64,000 nt of DNA, from assembly GCA_008694505.1 (NCBI GenBank), contig VZDJ01000063.1, positions 1,454,721 to 1,518,720 on the forward strand, in the 5' to 3' direction. A program made the position numbers and the translations under genes. A model generated the notes under the pieces. That model made no database searches. It was not told the DNA's origin and worked only from the letters and a program-made list of their open reading frames with translations. Of the stretch, positions 32,740 to 42,537 are shown piece by piece (position 1 is the first letter of the stretch; each line of letters begins with the position of its first letter). The DNA is from Cyanoderma ruficeps. Lineage: Eukaryota; Chordata; Aves; Passeriformes; Timaliidae.

Positions 32740-33530
32740 CATCGCGGTGTCCCAGGCGCTCCGAGGCGCGGGGGGCAGCGCCGGGCTGGGTCGGTTCGGA
32801 TCCGATATGGGGCGGTTCGGGTCTGTTTAGGGGCGGTTTGGGTCCATTTTTGGGTGGTTCGGGTCTGTTGGGGCAGTTCGGGTCCGTTTTTGGGCGCTTC
32901 GGGTCCGATTAGGGGCGGTTCGGGTCCCATTAGGGGTTGTTCGGGTCCCATTAGGGGCGGTTCGGGTCCGTTTTTGGGCGGTTCGGGTCCATTTTTGGGC
33001 AATTTGGGTCCGTTTGGGGGCGGTTCGGGTCCGATTAGAGACAGTTCGGGTCCGTTTTTTGGCGGTTCGGGTCCGTTTTGGGGCGGTTCGGGTCCGGTTT
33101 TGGGCGGTTCTGGTCCCTTTCTGCCACCCGGACCCCGCGGCCCTCACGGCCATGGCGGCGCCGTTGCCCTGGAGACGGCGCCGGAAGCGGCGCGCGCGCG
33201 GCCCCGCGCGTTTCCGCGTCCCCCGCCCGGCCCGGCCCCGCCGCCGCCACCACAAACACGGCCGGCACCGCCGGCGGCACAAACACCGCCACTAACACCG
33301 CCACAAACACCGCCACGGGCCCCCGACACCGCCCGCAGCATGTCCCGAGTGCCCGTGGGGAAGGTGCTGCTGCGCAACGTCATCCGCCACACCGGAGCGC
33401 ACAACAAGGTGAGGCCCGGGCCGTCCGCGCCCGGCGGAGCCCGCGGGGCCGAGCGGGGCCGCCCGGGCTGCGGGGACAGCGTGAGGGTGTGGGGACAGCC
33501 CTGGAGTGCGGGGACGTCCCGGGGGGCGGC
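32740..33530 (+). promoter_or_regulatory. NKAPD1: CpG-island promoter of NKAPD1
   Basis: High CpG density surrounds the NKAPD1 start codon at 33340. GCGCCGGAAGCGG near 33178-33192 contains an ETS/GABP-type CCGGAAG site, common in housekeeping promoters. The upstream half is made of the 21-bp GC-box minisatellite. Exact start sites are not visible. Confidence 0.6.
32790..33125 (+). repeat. 21-bp promoter minisatellite, about 15 copies
   Basis: The unit GGGCGGTTCGGGTCCGTTTTT, with GATTAG and CATTAG variants at its end, repeats about 15 times directly upstream of NKAPD1. Each good copy carries a GGGCGG GC box (an Sp1-type site). Because 21 is a multiple of 3 and the unit lacks stops, long meaningless frames arise with seven-residue repeats such as GGSGPIR. 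Confidence 0.9.
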
Positions 33531-36500
33531 GACATGACGGTGTGCAGGGACATCGCGGGATGCGGGGACATGGTGAGGGTGCGGGACAGGCCGGTGGTGG
33601 CACACAGTGATGGGGGAGCGTCCCGGGGTGCGGGGACATCCCGGTGGTGGTCCCGGTACATCCCGGGCTGCCGGGACATCCCGGTGGTGGTCCCGGTAAA
33701 TCCAGAGGTGCGGGGACATCCCGGTGGTGGTCCTGGTACATCCCGGGCTGCCGGGACATCCCCGTGGTGGTCCCGGTGATGCGGGAAGATCGCGGAGGTG
33801 CTGATCCTGCAGGGGAGAGCGGGAGCGTTTGGCAGAAATAAAAGGAGTTTGGTAAACCGGCCACATCCTCGGGGTCACTTTAGGTTTAACCCTGTTCCGG
33901 TTTTACCCGAGTTTCAGTTTCACTCCGTTCCTCTTGAGTACTCACCCCGGGGTGAGGGAATATGTTTGTATTTACTTAAAAAGTAGCAAATCTTTAGTCG
34001 GTTTTATTTGTTGCAGTGTGTGTGTGCTTTTAATTGCATGAAACGGTTTGAACTTTGTGTGCACAGGCAGGGTTTTAGTGCAAGATTGAGCAACTCCAAA
34101 CTAGTTCATGAATCATAATTCAGCAGGTCTAACCACCATCAGGAAGTTCTCTTTCGGCTACAGATGTGTGTAAAGAATCCTTTGTTTGGCGATGGTAGGA
34201 AAGGTGGCTGTGAGTTTTCTTATCAGGAGTGTCGAGGTTGGAGCTCACATGCTGCATGACCGAATTTTCCCTGCTGTTAAAGCCATTTCCCTTCCTGCAA
34301 CTTTCAGCTCCAGGAAGAGACAGAAATGTGGAAAATAAGGGAGTGGGAGAAGCAGACAGAGGAGACTTACTGGAAAAGGCAGAGCAGAATGCTCTCAGAC
34401 ACCTCCAGGTGAGACGCACCACAGAAATATTTATTTTCTCCTTGATGACTCCCTGGAAAGAGATCAACCCTCTGCTGGAGCTTGGCCATTGCTGTGCTCA
34501 TTTAGCTGTGGCATGTCTGAGGTGTCAGGAGGGTGAGGGGGGCTCTGGGGGGCTCTGGGGCTGGGTGGGAGCTGTTCCCCCCCTGAAGGAGCTCCTCTCT
34601 CCGCAGCAGCCGCATGCGCAGCGACGGCTTCGACGAGGAGGGGCACAGGGCGGACTGGAGACCCAGGAACCCACAGCTCCTTGACCTGGTGGAAGATGAT
34701 CTCCTCAGGGCCAGATCCTGGAATAAAAAGCTCTATGAATGCGAGGCCAACATGCCAGACAGGTCTGGGGGAAATTCCACGTTTCGTGGCTGTAATTAAA
34801 ACGTCTTTTTGGAGCCCTGTATCAAAAAATGACACGTTTCTGTTTGGTGTTTGCTGTGATGAAACAGAGCTTGAGCCCGTTTTGGGAACGAATAACATGT
34901 ACAAATTTCTGCCATGGCACAGAATAACCAGTTTGAGCTCATCTGTGGAGTTTCTAAGCCACACTAACCTGTAAAGGCCCAGCCCTAAGCTTAATATTTA
35001 TTACTCTGCCCAATAAGCTTAAAAAAACCTCGAGAAACACAAGTCCAGGGTTGTTTTAAAGAAATCTGAATTGTGGTTTGAGAACATAAAGTGTATTTAA
35101 ATAGCACCAACCAAATCATTTTCCTATTTCCTTCCTCCCTGTCTAAACTCAGATTGATTCTGTGGCTCTGCCTTTTCAGAGTTGCCTTTTTGTCCTCAAA
35201 AACATCATCTGTTTTTAATGGATGGTTCTGCTTTCTTACAGGTGGGGGCACAGTGGATATAAAGAGTTGTACCCCGAAGAATTTGACACAGACAGGTAAG
35301 GCAGGCACCCTCACTGATGGATCCACAATCTGCCTTCTGACAAGTTCTGCAGGGAATTTTAAAACTGAGCTTTAAATTTTGAACAGAGATCAGCCTTGAA
35401 TGCAAAACCTTACTGCTAGAAAAATCAAATCCATTAACGTGGTGTGAATCTTGGGAGAATCTTTTGTAGTAGTTAAGGTACACAGGTTTGGCTGGAGTTA
35501 CCAAAATCTATGAATGAGTCTGGGAGGTAAATGAATTCTTGCAGTATCCTGGAGAGTGGAAAAACAAGTTTTTAAGAGAGAATTAATTATTTTTAATCTA
35601 CACCCAGCAGAACCATCGATATTTTTCAGCCTTACTGATTGGATATAAACAAGATTTTAAGAGAGAATTACTTTTAACCTACACCCAGCAGAATCATCAA
35701 TATTTTTCAGGCTTACAGGTTGGATATAAACAAGATTTTAAGAGAGAATTATTTTTAAGCTACACCCAGCAGAACCATCAATATTTTTCAGCCTTACAGA
35801 TTAGATATAAACAAGAATTTAAAAGAGAATTAATTATTTTTAACCTACACCCAGCAGAATCATCAATATTTTTCAGACTTACAGATTAGGTATAAACCAG
35901 AATTTAAGAGAGAATTAATTACTTTTAACCTACACCCAGCAGAATCATCAATATTTTTCAGGCTTACAGGTTGGATGTAAACAAGATTTTAAGAAAGAAT
36001 TATTTTTAAGCTACACCCAGCAGAACCATCGATATTTTTCAGGCTTACAGGTTGGATATAAATAAGTTTCATCACTCAGTGGCTTTCAGTTCACCTCCTC
36101 CTGTTGTTTTGGCAGTGATCAGCAGGAGGGAGATGAGCAAAACGCTGTCAATGGGAAGAAGAGATCCCACCTGGGGAAGCAAACGGCCCGCGAGTCCCAC
36201 AAAAGGAAAAAAACCAAGAAATCTCACAAGAAGAAGCAAAAAAAGCGCTCACACAAAAAGAGGAAGAAAAAGAAAAAGGAGCAGGAGAAAACTTCCACAG
36301 ATTCCTCCCAGGGGGACAGCGAGGCCTCAGCAGAGGAGACTCCAAGCGCCCGGAAAGGAAAACACAAGCGCAAGAAAAAGCCCAGGAAAGTGCCTGCCAA
36401 GGAACCTACCTCTTCTTCTGGGCAGGAGAGTGACTTTTCCCATGCAAGCAGCTCCAGCACCAGCAGCTCTGAGGACACTGAATCCGAGGGCAGAAAGGAG

Positions 36501-36641
36501 AAACGGCCCCCCAGGAAGAGAAAGAAGCGCCACAGCTCAGCCCCAGAGAGGCCGAGTGAGGTGCCCGAGAAGAGGAGCAAGAGGAAGAACTGGAAGGTGG
36601 CGGGGGATGAGAAATCTGAGGACAGCTCTGATGAGGACTGA
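33340..36641 (+). CDS. NKAPD1: NKAPD1 (C11orf57-like, NKAP domain-containing protein 1), 5 exons, complete
   Basis: Poorly characterised, probably nuclear protein. Exons: 33340-33408, 34308-34408, 34607-34762, 35242-35295, 36116-36641; phases agree and give 301 aa (human about 292). The N-terminus MSRVPVGKVLLRNVIRHT is nearly identical to the human protein. Other shared blocks are RMRSDGFDEE, a SWNKKLYECEANMPDRWG segment spanning a junction, and SGYKELYPEEFDTDSDQQ. The last exon encodes a long Lys/Arg/Ser-rich tail (KKTKKSHKKKQKKRSHKKRK) with acidic Ser patches, ending NWKVAGDEKSEDSSDED. The tail suggests nuclear localisation and RNA or chromatin contact, as in NKAP relatives; that is inference. 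The reading frame stays open upstream of the ATG, but with no further in-frame ATG, so the start at 33340 is preferred. Confidence 0.93.
33600..33790 (+). repeat. GC-rich minisatellite of about 39 bp in NKAPD1 intron 1
   Basis: Copies of CGGGACATCCCGGTGGTGGT plus CCCGGTACATCCCGGGCTGC repeat about four times immediately downstream of the first NKAPD1 exon. The unit contains CCCGGG palindromes. No coding meaning. Confidence 0.8.
35563..36064 (+). repeat. Tandem repeat of about 80 bp, six copies, in NKAPD1 intron 4
   Basis: The unit contains TTTTAAGAGAGAATTA, TACACCCAGCAGAA, CATCAATATTTTTCAG and TTACAGGTTGGATATAAAC. It repeats six times with few differences and ends about 50 bp before the last NKAPD1 exon (36116). 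Each copy carries a TTTTTCAG acceptor-like motif, but no exon follows within the array. Confidence 0.9.
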
Positions 36642-37310
36642 GGGGTCTGGGTGCAGCTCAGAGCAGGAGGGGAGGGCAGAGGCAGGTCTTTGTCACTCAG
36701 CACTGCTCCGACACTGTGGTTTACACACAGCCTGGCTGTGCAGTGCAGGACAGCAGCTCCCTGCCCCACAGCTGGGCTCGTCCTGCCAGCTTCACATTCT
36801 TTGACTGTGATCAGGTTGGGTTTTTTTGTTAAATTATGTGTGAACAGATTGCTTTTTTGGCTCGCCAAAACAATGGCCAGTAGGAGAGAGGACAGGCTGA
36901 TAAATCAAGCTGGTAACGGAGGAAATGTCACTGTAACCCCCACGGCAGTTTTGTCTTCCCATCCTCTACCCAAAGCAGAGCTGTGGGGGCATGCACAGAC
37001 ACAGAGGGGAGCTGAGGGAATATTCCCATTCCAGCTGAAGGTGCAGTGACTTCTTGTCTAACAGTGAAAAAAACAGTTCATTTGCTTGGTTTAAATTCCT
37101 GTCCAGAGCCTGCTGTGGGCTGGCCACCGTGTCTACCTTCCTTCCTTCCTTCTCCGTGGGGATGTGAAACCGTTTGTGCTGACAGAGAGGCCTTGGTGGG
37201 TGTTGTGTCCTGTCTCTGCTCTGCCCAGTGTGTTACTGGAGAAACTGGTACCAGGCCGTTCTCCCTGCAGCGAACAGCCAAGCCTTTTAATAAAACAAAT
37301 AAATCCAGAT
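36642..37310 (+). other. NKAPD1: NKAPD1 3'UTR with poly(A) signal
   Basis: The stop codon (TGA, 36639-36641) is followed by untranslated sequence with AATAAA at 37289-37294 (context TTTTAATAAAAC). No other gene is seen before the SDHD promoter; the mammalian neighbour TIMM8B is not recognisable. Confidence 0.6.
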
Positions 37311-37654
37311 GTGTTTGATGCTTTTGTCATTGTTCTGGAGCAAAGCCCGGGGACAGAGCACAGCCCTGGGAGTCTGCCTGTGTTCTCCCTGTGCTGTTTG
37401 TTTCTGCTTGACCACACTTGCAGATGAAATCAGGGCACTGGGGAAATGTGTGGGGTGATTGTTGTGTCCTGGACAAACACAAAACAGTGTCAGTGGCCCT
37501 AAATCCTCACTCCAAGCTCTGATTGCCGTTCCTTTTTTCCCCTTCAAATGGAAAGGAAAACGGAGGTGTTAATGGTGTATTACAAAGGTGTTTCAGTAGT
37601 GAACACACAGGTGAGGAGCACCTGGGTCTGCTGCGGGTGTTGAGGGGTTAAAGA

Positions 37655-37800
37655 CAATTACAGAATGGTTTAGGCTGGAAGGGAATTTGGAGATATTCCA
37701 GTTCCGTGAGCACAACACCTTCACCAGGTTGCTCCAACCTGGCCTTGGGCACTTGCAGTGACGGGACAGCCACAGCTTCTCTGGGCAGCTGAGTCAGGCC
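37655..37800 (-). mobile_element. CR1 LINE fragment
   Basis: Starts ACAGAATGGTTTAGGCTGGA, continues GGGAATTTGGAGAT and CACCAGGTTGCTCCAACC, then CAGCCACAGCTTCTCTGGGC: the classic reverse-complement 3' part of avian CR1. It sits directly upstream of the SDHD CpG island. Confidence 0.85.
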
Positions 37801-38430
37801 CTGCCCGCCCTCCCGGGGGAGGATTCCTTCCCAAAACCCCATCTCCGGCAGCTCCCAGCAGCCCGGGGCGCTCCGCGGCCGCGGTTCCCGGCTGCTGCCG
37901 CCGGAGGAAGCGGAAACTCGGGCGGCGTTTCCGCGTCCGGGCGCGGTGCCCTTGGAGCGGACATGGCGCTGGCGCTGCTGCGGGCACGGCCCCGCGGGGC
38001 TGCCCTGGGTCAGTGCGGCCGCGGGGCGGGCGGGGACCGGGACCCCGGAGGGTGCGGGACCCTTGGGTGATGCGGGACCCTTGGATGGTGCGGGACTCTT
38101 GGATGGTGCGGGGCCCTTGGATGGTGCGGGGCCCCAGTGGCTGCGGGACCCCGGATGGTGCGGGATCCCCGGAGGGTGCGGGATCCCCGGAGGATGCGGG
38201 GCCCCGGTGGCTGCGGAATCCCGGAGGATGCGGGTCCCTGGTGGCTCCGAGATTCCCGGTGGCTGCGGAATCCCCTCGCTGACGCCGCTCCCCGTTGTCC
38301 CCGCAGCTGTGCTCGGCTCGGCCCTGCTCCGCCGTCCCGCCGCGCTCGGTGCCGCCGCCGCTCGCTGCGCTCCGGCCCGCGACAGCCACGGCCCAGCCCG
38401 CCAGGGACACGGTACGGCCCTGTCTGTGTC
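37800..38430 (+). promoter_or_regulatory. SDHD: CpG-island promoter of SDHD
   Basis: A dense CpG region spans the SDHD start codon at 37963 and the small first intron. GGAAGCGGAA at 37906-37915 resembles paired ETS sites and lies about 50 bp upstream of the ATG. In mammals this promoter is shared head-to-head with TIMM8B; here no TIMM8B frame is seen on the other strand. Confidence 0.6.
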
Positions 38431-40906
38431 TGTCTGTGTGTGTGTGCGGGGCTCTCGTTTTCCCGGGATCAGGATCCCTTTTCCCATCCCTGGAGCTGCT
38501 GGATGGAGCTCTGAGCGCCCGGGTCTAGCGCAAGGCATCCTGCCCATGGCAGGCGTTGTGGTTCGGTGATCCTTAAGGTCTGTTCCGACTTCTGAATATT
38601 CTGTGATTCTGTCAAGAATGGGTTGTAAAGAGGCAGATTTTGGCTCGGGTCCTCCAAGGGACAAACAGCGGTGCAGGAAAAAAAGGACAGAGGTGATGGA
38701 GGTGGTACCCAATGGCCATACAGGGACTTAAAAACAAGATGAACTTTAAGGTTTCTCCCATCCCAAACCAGGCTGAGTCTATAATTATTTTGGGACACTT
38801 AGATTTTATGCAGCAGCTGTAACAAAGATCAGAAAAGATTCACACATGGTGCAGTGGTTTTCTTGGGGCCTTGTTGGGTGTTGTAGGATTACGGGTGTTA
38901 CCAGCAAAGGAAAAAATAATCCTAGCTGCCCATTGATTTAAGGGAAAAGTTGTGAAATGCTGAGTGCTGTTAGATAGGGCAGTAACTGTGCAGAGATGTT
39001 ATTTGTGATAACTAATGGTGCTGTGGTGGTGCCTCAGGCTGTGAGGAGTGTGTGTACCCTCACCTTCAGCACCCCAGTTACCAGTTAACAGCTCTTCAGG
39101 CTGCACTTTGCCCAAGTCCAAACTTCAGATGCTTTGCTTTCCTTGTCACTTTCTCAATTTCTTTTCTCCGTGCCAAACTGAAGGAAAACATTTGCATTTT
39201 GGTTTAGGTGGATGGATGATACCTGTCAGTTGAGTATTTTTGGGGTGTTGCAGTGGTAATTTCAGAGAGTCGATTCCTGATGATTTCAGCCTGGGCTGGT
39301 GCTCCTGTTTTGTTTCCAAGCATTGCTCAATGCCAGGGTTTTGGGTTTACAAACACTCCAGATTTCAAAGCCATCCCTCCAGCCCTTGGCAGAGGGGTTT
39401 TTCCCTGAGAATGTTTCTCCTTGCAGGCAGTTCCAAGGCTGCATCTTTGCACTGGACAGGGGAGCGAGCTGTCAGTGTGCTGCTGCTGGGGCTGCTCCCT
39501 GCAGCCTACCTGTACCCTGGACCGGCCGTGGACTATTCCCTGGCTGCAGCCCTCACCCTGCACGGCCACTGGTAAGCACAGCAGGGCTCAACTCACAGGA
39601 AAAAAGGAGGTTTGGTGGCTCCAAACCTTATCCTGGTCCACCTGGAAAAAGTCCTTGGTCTCCCGGGTTCTGTTGCAGTCGTGATCTTTGGGAGGAGTGG
39701 TCGTACTTTGGTCTAACCTTTCTCGCTCTGTTCTCTCAGTCAGAAAAGGAATCCATAAATTTTTTCTTGGAAGCACTTCCTTGCCCCTAGAAGTGTAGAA
39801 TCCTGGGTGGTTTTAACCAGTGTTGTGTGAACAGAGGGAACAGAAAGAGGACAGATCTGTGTAAAAATGACATAAAAATATTCTGCCTCTAAAGCTCTGT
39901 GCACTGGCTTTGTACATCTCAGCGGTGATGAGGCTCTGCATAACAAAGAGCTCACAGCAAATATTCCACTAAGGAACCCTGGATGATTGTTTCCTTTATT
40001 CCTGGGTGGATGTTTGCTCAGTGTAGTTCTGATTAGAAGTGGATCCAGCTGCATGCTTGGCCAGACTGGCAGCATCCGCCTTCCTGAGGTGATCCTGGTT
40101 TGGGAGTTCCTTGCCACAAGGATGAAGCAGGTTTTTGTGGGACTTTTGGGGTGCCAGGTTTTCTTAAACCTCAGCTTTGCCCTTTGTGGGAATTTGTGCC
40201 AGGGATTCTTGCACTTTTCCTTGCTCTGGCCAGGAGCTTTTTCCCAGAACAAGCATCCTGTGTCTCGTGTTGCTGGATAGTTCAGATCTGGACAGGAGTT
40301 CAGATGGAGAAAAAACTGACAATATGCTGATCTCTTTGGTTGCCACTCTTCTAATCTAAATGCAGACCCAGGAGTCTTCTGTGCCTTTGTGACAATGGCT
40401 GGTCCCGGATATTTCCTCGGTTTTCCTCTTGTCCAGCCCTTGGAAGTCAGATAAGAAGGCAGATTCCAAGGGGTTTGTTGTCTGGAGAGCTGTGGTCAGC
40501 ACAGCTTGGTTTCCTCAAGAAAATTCTGAGCCGATCTGTGCATTTCCAATAGAACTTGTGGAGTGTTTTGTTTTTGAAATAGATTCATCCTCTTTGTGAG
40601 CGGGAACTGAACATCCTTCAGGAAAGGCTGATGGCAGCAGGGTGAAAGAAAAAAAACAGCAAGTTGGTAGAACGGGGACACAAAACAGCTGGATTCCAGT
40701 GAGTGAACTTTGCTGATCTGAGCTTTTCTCTCTTGTTTAGGGGTCTGGGCCAGGTAATTACTGATTACGTGCACGGGGATGTGCCCGTTAAAGTGGCCAA
40801 CGTGGGGCTGTACGTCCTGTCTGCCCTGACCTTCGCCGGCCTCTGCCACTTCAACTACCACGACGTGGGCATCTGCAAGGCCGTGGCCATGCTCTGGAGC
40901 CTCTGA
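37963..40906 (+). CDS. SDHD: SDHD, cytochrome b small subunit of succinate dehydrogenase (complex II), 4 exons, complete
   Basis: Membrane anchor of complex II in the inner mitochondrial membrane, contributing to heme b and ubiquinone binding. Exons: 37963-38008, 38307-38411, 39427-39571, 40741-40906; phases agree and give 153 aa (human 159). Exons 1-2 encode an Ala/Arg/Leu-rich presequence ([15 protein letters not shown]). The mature part starts near [10 protein letters not shown] and has three membrane helices: [33 protein letters not shown], and [21 protein letters not shown] holds the presumed heme b histidine, and ITDYVHGD the conserved Asp-Tyr of the quinone site. The C-terminus [14 protein letters not shown] closely matches human. 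Exons 3 and 4 are far more conserved than the presequence exons. Confidence 0.96.
38055..38280 (+). repeat. GC-rich minisatellite in SDHD intron 1
   Basis: Short units of GGATGGTGCGGGACCC type (about 15-21 bp, variable) recur some ten times between the first two SDHD exons. They create long spurious open frames on both strands. Confidence 0.75.
38520..38622 (+). mobile_element. CR1 LINE 3' end fragment
   Basis: Contains GGTGATCCTTAAGGTCTGTT, CCGACTTCTGAATATTCTGT and GATTCTGTCAA, the forward 3' terminus of CR1 with its octamer-like ATTCTGTGATTCTGT tail. Located in SDHD intron 2. Confidence 0.75.
38745..38800 (+). mobile_element. Possible CR1 LINE 3' end remnant
   Basis: AACTTTAAGGTTTCTCCCAT followed by CCCAAACCAGGCTGAGTCTA resembles the CR1 3' terminus in forward orientation, about 120 bp after a clearer copy. 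It is short and degraded. Confidence 0.4.
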
Positions 40907-41410
40907 GGAGCCCAGCCCTGACACACACACACACGATTGTCCTCTGCTGCCTCTGCTTCATCAGCTTCTGAGCAACGTCCTGCACAGCTAAGGAAACAGC
41001 CAAGGGTCCCCAGTGAGCCTGCAGGGGGCTCAGGGCTAGTTTAGAATATGTAGAGAAAAAAAAATAAATAAAACACGGTTTAAAAACAAGATTTAACCGG
41101 AGGATGTCCAGTGAGAGTGGGTGGATTGGAGCTGCGCTGTAAATTGGGGTGGATTAATCACATCAGTGGCAGGCTTGCATAGCTAAAGGGAACTCTCCAT
41201 GTAATACCAGCTTTAATGAGTGGTTTTCCAGCTGTTGGTTGGTTTCTTGTTGTGTAAAACGAGCTTGGCTTGTGGAAAACTGAACTGCTGCTTCTGACAT
41301 CAGTGTGTAAGGCAGACCCTGTAACTCTTGGGACCCTGGGAGTTGATGTAGAAAAGGGAATACTTTTTTTCTTAATCCATTCAATAAAGAATTTACAGAA
41401 ATTTCGTGTG
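40907..41410 (+). other. SDHD: SDHD 3'UTR with two candidate poly(A) signals
   Basis: After the TGA at 40904-40906 come a CA-dinucleotide run (about 40919-40934), tandem AATAAATAAA at 41063-41072, and a further AATAAA at 41383-41388 followed by GTGTGTGC. Either may be used. Confidence 0.55.
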
Positions 41411-42400
41411 TGCTTCTGAACCATTTTTACTGCTTTTAAAATGTTTTCTCTGCAGATAGGTCTGCTCTGCCTTACTTCATAAAACAAAGAATATTTGTAT
41501 TAATTCATACTTACAGGTGACTTAGACTTGACTTAATGCAAGAATAATTAATGTCCCTTAGAAAATACAACAAGGATTGGCGGAGAATAAAAATACTTTC
41601 GCAGATTGACTTTAGGAACGTTCAACTTTCAAGGTTTTTATGTTCATCTGCAACGCTTTTTTGAGGTTTATTTTTTAAATGCTCCAGTCTGTGTTGTCCT
41701 GTGTGAGTGAAAAGGCAAGAGGAGGCTGAGGGAATGTTCTGTTCTTTTAGGGATTTTTTTAGAGGGGAACTGAGATTGTGGGTTTTAACTTTCTGCTCCA
41801 TCCTGTCTGACTTTCACAGTGCTAAGGAGTGGAAAACTCTTTCCACATTCTCATGGTGCTTTTGTGGTCCTATTAATAGTGAGAGGAAGAGAATTTGTGT
41901 TACCATCAGTGATTATGCAACCAAGTCACTGCTTGGATTCTGCAAGACTTTCTGATTTCTTTATTTTTTTTAACACGGATTGGAAATGATTAGCAAAAGG
42001 ACGTAGCTGGGCAATTTTTTGTTAGTGTTGTAATCAGAACAGAGCTGTGGTCTGGTTTAAACGGCAGCATTTGTTATTTTGGCCCAGGGAGGAGGAGGAG
42101 GATGGTGCAGATGGTGAGTCACGGGTAAATCCCTCTGGGCCAGCTGAGGGTTTCTCAAGGAAAGTGAGGTTTCCTCACACAGGATGCAGCTGAATGTGCT
42201 GTTTAAGCTGTTTGGGTGAGAAGTTCATTATCTGAGAGTTTTGGGAATGTAAAAGCCCAAACCTAATTTCAGAAGCTGTTTGATCAACTGGCATTAAAGA
42301 TTTTAGGGATCAAATTCTGCAGGACAATATAGACATGCACATTCTTGTTTCTTCAGTGTGTAATTCTCTTCTGTCTGACTGGAAAACATTCTGCTTCTTG
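41410..42400. other. Intergenic sequence between convergent SDHD and IL18
   Basis: I see no gene, tRNA or clear repeat family here. The sequence is moderately AT-rich. A minus-strand AATAAA at about 41965-41960 could be a distal IL18 poly(A) signal. Confidence 0.4.
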
Positions 42401-42537
42401 CCAAGAACTTGCATTTATTTTTTTAATAAGTACCGAGCGTAGTTAAAACAAAAAACTGACTCGTTTTGAAGAAAGCCAGACAAAAGTTCCTTTTATAAAA
42501 AAACCCAAACTGTATTTAAAACCGTTGAAGTGACCCA
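42400..42537 (-). other. IL18: IL18 3'UTR with candidate poly(A) signal
   Basis: On the minus strand, AATAAA at 42419-42414 lies about 120 bases beyond the IL18 stop codon. A longer UTR using a signal near 41965 is also possible. Confidence 0.5.

Noticed and set aside
32650..33537. Long plus-strand frame running through the 21-bp repeat into NKAPD1, suggesting an N-terminal extension
   Set aside because: It has no in-frame ATG before 33340 and depends on a non-ATG start. The openness follows from a stop-free 21-bp repeat.
35563..36064. CRISPR-like array
   Set aside because: The whole 80-bp unit repeats without unique spacers, inside an intron of an animal gene.
37648..38712. Minus-strand frame of about 354 codons opposite SDHD exons 1-2
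   Set aside because: It overlaps a CR1 fragment, the SDHD coding exons and the intron 1 repeat on the other strand; it is not TIMM8B or any known protein.
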